Assembly: GCA_963695155.1 (NCBI GenBank)
Contig: CAVOGD010000005.1
Coordinates: forward strand, 1-64,000
Reading direction: 5' to 3'
Origin: SG8-30 sp963695155
GTDB lineage: Bacteria; Pseudomonadota; Gammaproteobacteria; Steroidobacterales; Steroidobacteraceae
DNA length: 64,000 nt
A program made the position numbers and the translations under genes. A model generated the notes under the pieces. It searched no databases. It was not told the DNA's origin and saw only the letters and a list, made by a program, of their open reading frames with translations. Below are positions 8,413 through 16,667 of the stretch, piece by piece (within the stretch, counting starts at the first letter, position 1; each line of letters starts with the position of its first letter).

Positions 8413-8616
8413 GGGTCCCGCAGCGGCTCCATTGAGGCGGCCGATCTGGGGTCGGTTCACATGCCGTGAGAGAACAGGAAACGGTAAACGTCCCAATGTG
8501 GGCTGGCGTCAGGGCGATAGTGCCTGACGCCGGGCTTCTTCCCTTGCGAGGCCGGAAGAGCTAGTTGCGGCCACGATTGCAGAGGCCTGGCCACAGTCTC
8601 GAGAGGAGTAATACAG

Positions 8617-9152
8617 ATGAACAAGTCCCTGGTGGCCGGATTGATTCTCGGTGGTGCCGCGATCACGGCGGTCGGCGCCTACGCAATCACACAGACGAAT
8701 CTGAATCCCTGGCAAGACTATGCGCAGGTCGTAGCGGTCGAGCCCGCGTTCGACAACAAACGGATTCCACGGCAGGTCTGCAATGACGAGACGGTCACGC
8801 AACAGGTGCCTGTCAAGGACGAGAAGAGGATTGCCGGCACGGCAGTCGGCGCCGTCATAGGCGGCGTGCTGGAAACCAGATCGGCGGTGGCGACGGGCAG
8901 AAGCTCGCGACCGCAGCGGGCGCGGTCGCTGGCGGCTATGCCGGCAGCAAAGTCCAGAAGCGCATGCAGCAAGGCAATACCGAAACCACCGTGGTACAGG
9001 ACTGCAAGACCGTCTACGACAACCACAAGATTCCAGCCGGCTACTCGGTCACCTACCTGCTCGACGGCAGGCGAGGCGTCGTACGCATGGATCATGACCC
9101 AGGCAAGCGGATTCGCGTCGAAGACGGCGAGCTGGTCCTGACCAGGTCCTGA
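8617..9152 (+). pseudogene. Glycine-zipper 2TM protein, one-base frameshift
   Basis: Reads MNKSLVAGLILGGAAITAVG, then KRIAGTAVGAVIGGVL, and loses frame at about 8871. In the next frame it continues NQIGGGDGQKLATAAGAV, then AGGYAGSKVQKRMQQGN and a C-terminal part ending GELVLTRS. Restoring one G in the run at 8871 (CTGGGAAACC for CTGGAAACC) reconnects both halves and matches the paralog at 3289-3651 (GALGNQVGGGDGKKLATVGG). The restored protein would be about 178 residues, periplasmic or outer-membrane, with an N-terminal hydrophobic segment. It is probably functional in the organism if the indel is a sequence error. Confidence 0.8.
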
Positions 9153-9193
9153 ATCCTGCGCCAACAGGCGACTCGGAAATTAACCTAGATTGC

Positions 9194-9216
9194 AAAGGCC
9201 CCTTCTCGGGGGCCTT
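9194..9216 (+). terminator. Hairpin downstream of the glycine-zipper gene
   Basis: AAGGCCCC and GGGGCCTT pair around a short loop. The following T-tract is weak. It lies 40-60 bases after the stop at 9152 and before the next gene's start at 9293. Confidence 0.55.
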
Positions 9217-9292
9217 GTGCATTTGTTGCACAGCAAGGCCAGGCTGTCGCGCATGCTCTGCGACTCCACAAGAAATTCGCCGGAGTGACCGC

Positions 9293-10027
9293 GTGTTGAT
9301 CCCGCACCGAAGGTATCTGGTCATCCTGAGCCTGATCTTCGCGGTCTGGTGGCTTTTTCTCGCCATCGCCCCCTGGCATCGCGACGTCTGGTGGACGGAG
9401 AACATGCTCGTCATCCCGGCTGTCGCATTTCTGGTGGGGTTCCATCGAAAGCTGCTGTTCTCACGAGTGTCCTACACGCTGATATTCATCTTCATGTGCG
9501 TGCACCAGGTGGGCGCGCACTACAGCTACGCGGAAGTTCCTTACGACATGTGGGTTGAGAATCTCACCGGCGAGACTTTCAACGACCTCGTCGGCTGGCA
9601 ACGCAACAACTTCGATCGTGTCGTCCACTTTTCCTACGGCTTGCTGCTCGCTTATCCCATTCGCGAGATCTTCCTGCGCGTTGCCGACGTGCGTGGATTC
9701 TGGGGATATTTCCTGCCGCTTGACCTGACGATGTCGACGTCGATGCTTTTCGAGTTGATCGAGTGGCTAGTGGCAGTGTTGTTCGGCGGGGGCCTCGGCC
9801 AGGCATACCTCGGAGCCCAGGGCGATATCTGGGATGCCCAGAGTGACATGGCACTGGCCAGCCTGGGCGCCCTCATCGCGATGCTGATGACGGTCGTCGT
9901 GAACTTGCGTTTCCAGCGCGATTTCAACCGTGATTGGGCCGAGAGCATCCGCGTGAAACACAAAGCCCCGCTCGGCGAAGACTCACTCGCAAGGATGACG
10001 CGCAAGCACTCCCGCAAGCGCAAGTAA
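9293..10027 (+). CDS. DUF2238 (YjdF-like) integral membrane protein
   Basis: A 244-residue protein. GTG at 9293 was chosen because GGAG lies 7 bases upstream; the longer frame from 9215 runs through the terminator region. It has about six membrane helices: RYLVILSLIFAVWWLFLAIAP, MLVIPAVAFLVGF, TLIFIFMCVHQVGAHYSY and others. The conserved features are HYSYAEVPYD, NFDRVVHFSYGLLLAYP, FELIEWLVA and GDIWDAQSDMALA. These acidic, His and Asp residues in or near the membrane are typical of DUF2238, function unknown. It runs convergently into the truncated acyltransferase on the other strand. Confidence 0.85.
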   Translation: MLIPHRRYLVILSLIFAVWWLFLAIAPWHRDVWWTENMLVIPAVAFLVGFHRKLLFSRVSYTLIFIFMCVHQVGAHYSYAEVPYDMWVENLTGETFNDLVGWQRNNFDRVVHFSYGLLLAYPIREIFLRVADVRGFWGYFLPLDLTMSTSMLFELIEWLVAVLFGGGLGQAYLGAQGDIWDAQSDMALASLGALIAMLMTVVVNLRFQRDFNRDWAESIRVKHKAPLGEDSLARMTRKHSRKRK

Positions 10028-10084
10028 GCATTACGAAGCGCGGCACAGTCCGGCTGCCGGCCGAACTGGAACCGCACGCACGCC

Positions 10085-10591
10085 AAGTGGCATCCATCTT
10101 GCGCGCGTTGTCGGTGTACATCGCCATCGCAATGTCGAGCCTGTCTGGCGGTGGCCGAGCGCACGCGTAACTTCGAAGCTGCCGAGGTGGGCGCCGACGA
10201 GGATCGCTCCACCACCCCGATGGAGTGCTCCGTGCAGCAGGTCTTCACCCTCGACGGAAATATCAAACAGATCGAAGCGCCCGTTGAGCAGGAATACGCG
10301 GTCATGAATCGTTGAGGAGAAGCTGAGGAGGTGGCGGAACCAGTCGATCGCGGTCGGCGAGCGCCCGAGGATTCGACGGAGATAGTCGCGGGAGTGTCTC
10401 CTCGCGAGCGGGGCGAACAGGAAGAAGTAGGCAACGATGCCGTAAAGCACGATCCGGCTTGCCCGTCGCCCGAGCCGCAGCGAAATCCAGCTCATCAGCC
10501 GCAGCAACAGTCGCGAGCTGCGCTCAGCGTGGGTCACCCAGTCCGCCGCCGCTGCGCGCTGGTTGCCTGGTCTTTCGGCGCTACCCAACAT
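10085..10591 (-). pseudogene. LpxL/HtrB-like acyltransferase remnant (aryl-polyene type)
   Basis: From about 10591 the frame reads WVTHAERSSRLLLRLMSWIS and then GGAILVGAHLGSFEVTRAL, the HtrB-like acyltransferase pattern found in aryl-polyene clusters. At about 10165 one base is missing: adding a C restores RQTGLDIAMAMYTDNARKMDAT. The protein then breaks off near 10085 without the expected C-terminal third, and unrelated sequence follows up to the convergent DUF2238 gene. It overlaps the end of the upstream AMP-ligase/dehydratase gene by 11 bases, so it was once in the same operon. The loss of the 3' end is real truncation rather than a simple indel. Confidence 0.7.
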
Positions 10592-12263
10592 CAGGTTGCG
10601 CCGGGATCGCCGGGATGCCGATGGTGCCGCTGGCGACGATTCGGTCCTGCGCACGAATCGTAAAGCTGACGCGATGGTTTTCGGCCGGCTCGAAGTGGAG
10701 TTGCAGCAACTCACGCGGACGGGCGGCGCTCAGGAACTTGGCGGATTCGACCGTGCACTGCGATATTGCAACCCCAAAGGACGTGGCGATTGCAGCAAGG
10801 GTTTCGTCGAGCAGTACGACGCCCGGCACGAGCGGATTTCCAGGGAAATGCCCGGCAAACGCCGGATGATCTGCGGCGATCGGCAGCGGGACGACGGTCG
10901 TCATTGTGCCGGTGGCCGGGCCAGCACTTGCCAGTCCACGGGATACTAGCGCCTGCAACTCGTGGTTCGGCAGCTTGCCGGTCGCGTTGCGGCGAATCTC
11001 CGGCACGAAGAGCAGTGGCCGCGGTAGAAACACGGGATCCAGGCGTTCGCGCAACTGCCGTATAAGCGTTCCTGCATCGAGGCCCGGTGCCACGACAACC
11101 GCGCCCAGACGCGCGATGCCGATCGCAGCGGTTTCCGTGTCCTCCCGCATGAAGAACGCGCCATCCACAACACCTGGAACACTCGTAAGTTGGTAGTCGA
11201 GATAGGCGAGCGAGCTTCGCTTGCCGGCGATGTTCACCAGATCTGCAACGCGGCCCCGTAGCAAGAAGCGATCCTCTGCCGTCACCTCGAGAATGTCCCC
11301 CATCGGCGTTGCCACCTCGACATGCCCACCCTCGACCCATGTCCGGCCGTCGCGGATCGCGACACGAACGTCGGGCCACAGCCACCATGCGGCGGTTTCC
11401 GTCGTCCGCCGGCTGGCTATTTGACCGGTTTCCGTGGAACCGAATATCTCCAGCACCGGCGCGCCATATCTGACCTCGACATCGCGCGCCAGCGTCTCGG
11501 CCAGCGGCGCCGTGGCTGATACGATCAGTTCGACAGCGGGCAGGTCGACATCGGACGCGATCAGTGTTCGAAGGTGGACCGGCGTTGACACCAGGACCCT
11601 GGGAGATGGAACAGCGGCGAGTGAGTCTGCAATGTCGGCGGGGTAGAACGGCCGCTCGGCACACAGGGCATTGCCGCTCTGGAGCGCCAGCAGCACCGTC
11701 GATTCGAAACCGAACATGTGCTGCGGTGGTACCGTCGCCACTATCGCGCGGCGCTGCTCATCCTTGAATCCGAAACGCTCTGCTTCGATCCTGATTCCGC
11801 GGACCAGTCGACCCCAGGTCTTTGCATGGGGTACGGGCATACCCGTGGATCCTGAGGTGAAGACATACGCAACACGCTGGTTTACTGGAATGCGCGGGAT
11901 AAACCACCCGCGCGACTCCGGACTTGAGTCTTCGGAGAACAGGACCCTGGGCAGGTCAATGTCGCAGGTTGGATCGTCCGTCAGGCAAACCGCGTCGGGT
12001 GCGAAATGCTGGAGCTGATGGATGACCTCCGGTGTGGCGGTCGAGGGAAGGAGACTTACCCGGTTCGAGACGATCCCTGCCGCCAGCCCGACTGCAAAGT
12101 GGTAACGATCCTGGCAGTCATTCAGCACGTGGTTCGTGATCGGCAATGTCGCCGCGAGGCGGGTGACGTCCGCGATGAAGCGTCTTGCGTGGATTGGTTT
12201 GCCATGCCGGTAGGCGACCACGGCGTCCGGCGCAGCGTGGGCAAGAAGGGGAACGGCGTCCAT
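10581..12263 (-). CDS. AMP-dependent ligase fused to hydroxyacyl-ACP dehydratase-like domain
   Basis: A 560-residue two-domain protein. Residues 1-440 form an AMP-binding ligase: VAYVFTSGSTGMPVPHAKTW (P-loop motif), VPPQHMFGFESTVLLAL, LEIFGSTETGQIASR, and the C-terminal lysine motif RRNATGKLPNHEL. Residues about 460-560 form a hotdog domain of the FabZ/ApeI type: HPAFAGHFPGNPLVPGVVLLDETLAAI, with HFPGNPLVPGVV as its hallmark. In aryl-polyene clusters these are separate proteins (ApeH-like ligase, ApeI-like dehydratase); here they are fused. It sits between an ACP and an acyltransferase, so it probably loads or processes an aryl or acyl starter on the ACP. No frameshift is seen. Confidence 0.82.
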   Translation of the reverse strand: MDAVPLLAHAAPDAVVAYRHGKPIHARRFIADVTRLAATLPITNHVLNDCQDRYHFAVGLAAGIVSNRVSLLPSTATPEVIHQLQHFAPDAVCLTDDPTCDIDLPRVLFSEDSSPESRGWFIPRIPVNQRVAYVFTSGSTGMPVPHAKTWGRLVRGIRIEAERFGFKDEQRRAIVATVPPQHMFGFESTVLLALQSGNALCAERPFYPADIADSLAAVPSPRVLVSTPVHLRTLIASDVDLPAVELIVSATAPLAETLARDVEVRYGAPVLEIFGSTETGQIASRRTTETAAWWLWPDVRVAIRDGRTWVEGGHVEVATPMGDILEVTAEDRFLLRGRVADLVNIAGKRSSLAYLDYQLTSVPGVVDGAFFMREDTETAAIGIARLGAVVVAPGLDAGTLIRQLRERLDPVFLPRPLLFVPEIRRNATGKLPNHELQALVSRGLASAGPATGTMTTVVPLPIAADHPAFAGHFPGNPLVPGVVLLDETLAAIATSFGVAISQCTVESAKFLSAARPRELLQLHFEPAENHRVSFTIRAQDRIVASGTIGIPAIPAQPDVG

Positions 12264-12317
12264 GGGGTCAGATCGATCGCTGGTGCCCAGCTTCCGGCAT
12301 GCGGGCGGAAAATCGCA

Positions 12318-12602
12318 TTACTTCGTCCTCTGCACGGCGATGAATGCCGCCAGGTCCCTCAGCGACCGAAAGATCTGCTGGTTCTCTACGCCCTCGGCCT
12401 TGATCTCGATCCCATATCGCTTCGAAATGACGAGCGCAATTTCGAGAATATCAATCGAGTCGAGCCCAAGGCCGTCGCGATAGAGGGGTGCCTCCGGGTC
12501 AATCGTGGCGGCCGGCACGTCGAGGTTGAGGGCCTGCGTGATCAGATCAGCGATTTCCCGTTCAAAATCGGTGTCTATCGAAGGCTCCACGGTTTGCATC
12601 AT
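12318..12602 (-). CDS. Acyl carrier protein
   Basis: A 94-residue protein starting MMQTVEPSIDTDFEREIADL. It has the four-helix ACP pattern and the phosphopantetheine site LGLDSIDILEIALVI, with the serine near residue 53. The start could be either of two adjacent ATGs at 12602 and 12599; AGAAGG is better spaced for the second. It resembles ApeF-like carrier proteins more than the housekeeping AcpP because of the extended N-terminus and the YGIEIKAEGVENQ loop. It is 54 bases upstream of the ligase/dehydratase gene and 182 bases downstream of the glycosyltransferase. Confidence 0.85.
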   Translation of the reverse strand: MMQTVEPSIDTDFEREIADLITQALNLDVPAATIDPEAPLYRDGLGLDSIDILEIALVISKRYGIEIKAEGVENQQIFRSLRDLAAFIAVQRTK

Positions 12603-12784
12603 CGCCTTCTGGCAGCCGTGATGAACGTATCTTAGTATGCGCGGGTTCGTGCCGGTACGATGAACCGATGTCCCTTATGAATCATGGGGATAGGACGCCC
12701 TGCACGACGCGCCCACGATGATGGATCCCTCGCACCTTTCACTGCCAACTTGCTGTGTCGGCAAGTATGAACGCCGCCGTACGG

Positions 12785-13545
12785 TCAGCGACCCCGCAGT
12801 CTGCGTGCGATAAGGGCTGGAATGCGAATCAGGAAACCAGCGAACAACCGCATGTGCATCCACGTCAATAGAACATTGGTCCGCCCGTAGCGGAAATGCG
12901 AGACCCCGCCTTCCTCTGGGCGAAAATATCGAACCGCAGCCGGAAGATTCGACGGCCGGACCCCTTTCCAGCACAGCCGGACGGCAGCTTCGGCGTCGAA
13001 GTCGAAACCGCGCATCCAGATCCTGCGCCGCATGATTCGCTCTAGTGGAGCTGCCGGGTAGACGCGGAACCCAAAAAGCGAGTCGTGATGGCCGCCCTAA
13101 GCGTCTCGACGTTCACCCACCAGTTCGAGATCCGGCGCCCGCGCACCCGCACGCGTGGGGCGCTCTCGTCAAAGACCGGCTCGCCTAGGATCATTGCGTC
13201 CGGCGCGGCACGCGACGCGGCCATGAATGGCGGGATTCGATCCGCCGGATGCTGTCCATCAGAATCCATCGTGAGCACATGTGTAAAGCCTTCCTTCAGC
13301 GCGTCCCGCATGCCGTGAAGAATGGCTGCACCCTTGCCGCGGTTTCGCGGCAGCGTGAAGACACGCAGGCCGGGGTCCTGATCGGCGATTGCGCGAAGCG
13401 CCTCACCCGTGCCGTCCGTGCTGCCGTCGACAATGACCCATATTGGCGCCCAGTGGGCGCGGGCCGCCGTCACGGTCTCGAATACCTTCGCACCCGGGTT
13501 GTAGCTTGGTATCACGACGACGTGAGTCGAGGAAGCCTGTTTCAT
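12785..13545 (-). pseudogene. Family-2 glycosyltransferase, one-base frameshift
   Basis: Starts MKQASSTHVVVIPSYNPGA. GT-A features are visible: IWVIVDGSTDGTGEAL, NRGKGAAILHGM, HVLTMDSDGQHPADRI (DxD-type site). At about 13087 the frame breaks after RAAITTRF. Adding one G gives AITDSLFGFRVYPAAPLERI and joins to MRRRIWMRGFDFDAEAAVRL and the C-terminal part ending at 12785. The whole would be about 250 residues. Such GT2 proteins are part of aryl-polyene clusters, where ApeJ carries a GT2 domain joined to an acyltransferase; here the two functions are in separate genes. Confidence 0.75.
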
Positions 13546-13836
13546 CGGCAACGCCTCACCCGGCCTGCTGCGGTGCATGCCGCGCGACGGCGAGAGACAT
13601 CTTTGTCGCAGGAGTCGCCACCGCCTGGATCCTCAGGGAATCGTCCGCCCGCGTCGAGGCGGAGGAGTGTGAGTAGAACCTGGTTGCCCGGCACACATTC
13701 TACGTCAACGCCGCACTTCAAGACCCCACGCCCGGTGACCTGCCGGGGAAACCCGCCATGACCTGCGTGGGCTGGCGCGTTCGCGCCGATTGAGGAGGGC
13801 TGAGTGACCTTGCCCCCGTTCCCTGACGGTTCGTCG

Positions 13837-14600
13837 TTAGAGACTTGCCACTTCTGGCGTCCAATTTCCCTGACGCTCTTGGGCGAACTCGTTCGGTGCC
13901 ACGTTGCCGAGCAAGCTGTGCGGTGCATGTGCATTGCAATCGATGCGCCAGACCTCGATCTGGGCCCGGGCGTCGTCGATCGACAGGAACTGCGTGACGT
14001 TCAGGCATTCGTCGCGCAACCGGCCGTTGAACGACACTATGTGCCCGTTCTCAGTGGGTCTTCCCGGGCGGATGAGGTCGAGCTTCACGCCGCGCCGGTA
14101 TGCCCATTCCTCGTGAACTCGCGACGTGAACTCGGTGCCGTGATCCACGGTGATCGACACCGGCCATCGAACAACTAATCGTGGACGAAATCCAAGCTCC
14201 AGCGCTCGTGTGTGCGCTGCGCCTGCGGCACGGACGCCGACGCAGGCGCATGTGCTTGCGACGACGTACGCGCCTCTTGTTCACGAGCCAGCCCTCCCGC
14301 CGCAACATCACGCGGATGCCCTGGTACCCGAACTGCGGCCGAGCGTGCGCGATATCGCGGATACGCAACCGCAATGCCGACTGGTCACGGGCCGTGCTCC
14401 TCGCGTACCACGCGGTGTGCGAAAACTCCGCCAGGCGACACGCTCGGCGTAGCGCTCCAAACGTGTGTTCTTCTCGCGCAACTAGCGCAACTCTCTCAGT
14501 TCGGTTAGCCCGAGCTTGTCGTACTTCTTCTCCCACAGATGGAAGCTCGCCTCGCTTACGCCTATAGGTAGCACTTTCCGGTCTTTGCGGGAGAAGCAAT
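13837..14600 (-). mobile_element. IS3-family transposase remnant
   Basis: Pieces of both IS3 orfs are present. Near 14470-14570 one frame gives GVSEASFHLWEKKYDKLGLT and then ELRELR, the OrfA end. Further on, LRIRDIAHARPQFGYQGIRV and LRREGWLVNKRRV give the OrfB N-terminal helix-turn-helix, and HERWSLDFVHD marks the start of the catalytic domain. The frame at 13837-14160 has VDHGTEFTSRVHEEWAYRRG, then PGRPTENGHIVSFNGRLRDE, giving the second D and the E of the DDE triad. The stretch between LDFVHD and VDHGTEF, with the first catalytic Asp region, is mostly deleted. Several frame changes add to the decay. It cannot be active. Confidence 0.85.
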
Positions 14601-14688
14601 GCGCCGTAGCGGGAGTATTGCAGGCTGGATCAGCGATCGCGCTTCACGGCGCGGCTGCTGGATGGCGAGTGGATGACTGCGCTGTATG

Positions 14689-14747
14689 ACCGACCCGATA
14701 TCGAGAAGTCCGATGGTCGGTCCGTGACGCCGGTGACCGCATGACAT
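14689..14747. repeat. Dispersed repeat, copy 1
   Basis: Contains ACCGACCCGATATCGAGAAG, then GTCCGATGGTCGG (14708-14720) and CGCCGGTGACCGCATGA. It shares both blocks with 22108-22187, and the core with 21613-21625. It lies in a 310-base gap (14601-14910) between the IS3 remnant and the TetR operator. No gene is seen in the gap. Confidence 0.65.
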
Positions 14748-14847
14748 TTGAAGGGACCCTAAGTGGGTGCAAGACCCATGCCTGTCGGATTCGTCTCCCG
14801 AAATGGCCGCCTCTGCCCTGCCAGGTGACCTTCGAACCAGCCGGAAC

Positions 14848-14875
14848 TTGCGTTTGCCGGTTGTTCTGATAAGAT
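14848..14875 (+). promoter_or_regulatory. Possible sigma-70 promoter of the TetR operon
   Basis: TTGCGT (14848-14853) and TAAGAT (14870-14875) are 16 bases apart. The -10 element overlaps the left arm of the palindromic operator, which would allow steric repression. The -35 match is modest. Confidence 0.35.
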
Positions 14876-14894
14876 AGTAATTAATTACTATCTT
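14871..14894. promoter_or_regulatory. Perfect 24-bp palindromic operator of the TetR-family gene
   Basis: AAGATAGTAATT is followed immediately by its exact reverse complement. The AT-rich palindrome stands out in GC-rich surroundings and lies 17 bases upstream of the tetR ATG. It overlaps a plausible -10 element, so autoregulation of the tetR-adaptor-permease-ATPase operon is likely. Confidence 0.8.
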
Positions 14895-14910
14895 TATTGG
14901 GAAGACAGCC

Positions 14911-15519
14911 ATGAGCCAGAAGTCGAGGCATCTCCCTGCCGATCAACGGCGGGACGTCACGGTGGAGTCCGTGGTTGAACTTGCGGCGACGCGAAATCCC
15001 AGCGAGATAACGACCGCGGCCATCGCTACGCACATGAACCTCACGCAGGGCGCAGTGTTTCGTCACTTCCCCAGCAAGGACGCCATATGGCAGGCAGTCA
15101 TGAAATGGGTTGCCGACACACTCCTGGCGACAATTGATCGCTCGGTCCAGGGAATTGACTCACCGCTCGACGCGATGCAAGCCATGTTCATGGGGCATGT
15201 CGAGTTCGTGGTAACCCACCCGGGCGTTCCACGGATTCTGTTCGGTGAACTCCAGCGAGCCGAGTCGACCCCGGCCAAGCGCGAGGTGCAGACCCTGCTG
15301 AAGCGTTATGGAGAACGCCTGCATCAGCTCATTGAAAAAGGAAAGGCCTGCGGTGAACTGGACGCCGCGCTCGACAATGAGGCTGCGGCCACGCTGTTCA
15401 TTGGCACCATGCAAGGCTTGGTCATGCAATCGCTGCTTGCCGGCAACGTGCAACGCATACGCCGCGATGCGCCACGTGTCTTTGCGATTTATCGGCGTGG
15501 AATCGGTGGTGCCCAATGA
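14911..15519 (+). CDS. TetR/AcrR-family transcriptional repressor
   Basis: A 202-residue regulator. Residues about 15-60 form the helix-turn-helix: ESVVELAATRNPSEITTAAI, then ATHMNLTQGAVFRHFPSKDAIW, the standard TetR recognition helix. The rest is the variable ligand-binding domain (VEFVVTHPGVPRILFGELQR; AATLFIGTMQGLVMQSLL). A GGGAAG site precedes the ATG by 6 bases. The gene follows a perfect palindrome at 14871-14894 and overlaps the next gene by ATGA. It very likely represses the whole exporter operon and is released by an exported compound; the ligand is unknown. Confidence 0.9.
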   Translation: MSQKSRHLPADQRRDVTVESVVELAATRNPSEITTAAIATHMNLTQGAVFRHFPSKDAIWQAVMKWVADTLLATIDRSVQGIDSPLDAMQAMFMGHVEFVVTHPGVPRILFGELQRAESTPAKREVQTLLKRYGERLHQLIEKGKACGELDAALDNEAAATLFIGTMQGLVMQSLLAGNVQRIRRDAPRVFAIYRRGIGGAQ

Positions 15520-16667
15520 CAACTCTGCCGTTGCAAGGCCGAACCCTGGCATTGTTGGCCGTGATCGTCCCGCTGCTCGCTCTGTTCGTCTATGTCGCGC
15601 TGCGGTCCGGACCGCTGGCGCCAGTTGCGGTCAGCGCCACACTGGTCGAATCGCGGGCGGTCGCCCCGGCCGCCTTTGGCATAGGTACCGTCGCGGCCCG
15701 CTATACGTACAAGATCGGCCCGACCTTTGCCGGGCGCGTGAAGCAAGTGGATGTGCAGGTCGGCGACCGGGTCAGCGCCGGGCAGGTGCTGGGCGAGATG
15801 GATCCGATTGACCTGGACGACCGGATTCGCTCGCAGTCATCGGCGCTCAAGCGCGCGCAGGCTCTTCTGCGCGAGGCGCAGTCGAGGCACGACCATGCGC
15901 AAACCCAGGCGCATCGCTACGAAGAACTCTATGCCGCACGCTTGGTCAGCGAGGAAGCTGCCACGACCAGGCAACACGAGCTCAGGATAGCCGATGCCGC
16001 CAGGGCGGCCGCTCAGGAGGATCTCGCACGGGCCAGGTCCGATCACGACGGCCTGGTGGCGCAGAAGAGCAACCTGCGCCTGGTCGCACCGGTCGATGGT
16101 GTGGTAGCCGTGCGGCATGCTGACCCGGGCACGACCATCGTCGCTGGCCAGGCAGTGGTGGAAGTGATTGATCCCAGCAGCCTGTGGATCAATGTGCGTT
16201 TCGATCAAGTCAGTGCCGCGGGGATTGCCGCCGACCTCCCTGCGAGCATCGTGCTGCGTTCACGCAACGGCCAGGCCATGACGGGTCGCGTGCTGCGTAC
16301 CGAGCCTGTGGCCGACCCGGTCACCGAGGAGATTCTCGCCAAGGTGGTTTTCGATCAACTACCGGAGCCGCTACCACCGCTGGGCGAGTTGGCAGAGGTC
16401 ACGGTTGACTTGCCGCCACTGCCTGCCGCCCCGGTCATTCCAAACGCCGCCGTTCAGCGTGTGGACGCCGAACTGGGAGTCTGGCAGGTCATAGGCGATG
16501 ACTTGTTTTTTTCTCCGGTCACTCTGGGTGCTGCAGACTTGACTGGACTGGTGCAAGTTCAGCAGGGATTGGACGTCGGCGACCGGGTGATCGTTTATAG
16601 CGAAAAGGCGTTGAGCGCCCGTAGTCGCATTCACCTGGTCGAACAGCTTCCAGGAGTCAAGCAGTGA
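15516..16667 (+). CDS. HlyD/MacA-type periplasmic adaptor
   Basis: A 383-residue membrane fusion protein. It has one N-terminal membrane segment (TLALLAVIVPLLALFVYVAL). The biotinyl-lipoyl-like half motif is IGPTFAGRVKQVDVQVGDRV, followed by a coiled-coil hairpin (residues about 100-190, RSQSSALKRAQALLREAQSR). The second lipoyl half is VAPVDGVVAVRHADPGTTIV, and beta-barrel segments end near residue 370. ATG overlaps the tetR stop (ATGA), and its own stop overlaps the permease GTG. It would link the inner-membrane ABC transporter to an outer-membrane channel, which is not encoded here. DevB is a close functional analogue. Confidence 0.88.
   Translation: MTTLPLQGRTLALLAVIVPLLALFVYVALRSGPLAPVAVSATLVESRAVAPAAFGIGTVAARYTYKIGPTFAGRVKQVDVQVGDRVSAGQVLGEMDPIDLDDRIRSQSSALKRAQALLREAQSRHDHAQTQAHRYEELYAARLVSEEAATTRQHELRIADAARAAAQEDLARARSDHDGLVAQKSNLRLVAPVDGVVAVRHADPGTTIVAGQAVVEVIDPSSLWINVRFDQVSAAGIAADLPASIVLRSRNGQAMTGRVLRTEPVADPVTEEILAKVVFDQLPEPLPPLGELAEVTVDLPPLPAAPVIPNAAVQRVDAELGVWQVIGDDLFFSPVTLGAADLTGLVQVQQGLDVGDRVIVYSEKALSARSRIHLVEQLPGVKQ

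Noticed and set aside
13546..13836. Possible further cluster gene between the glycosyltransferase and the IS3 remnant
   Set aside because: Frames such as GVDVECVPGNQVLLTLLRL are suggestive but match no family I recognise and have no start or ribosome site.
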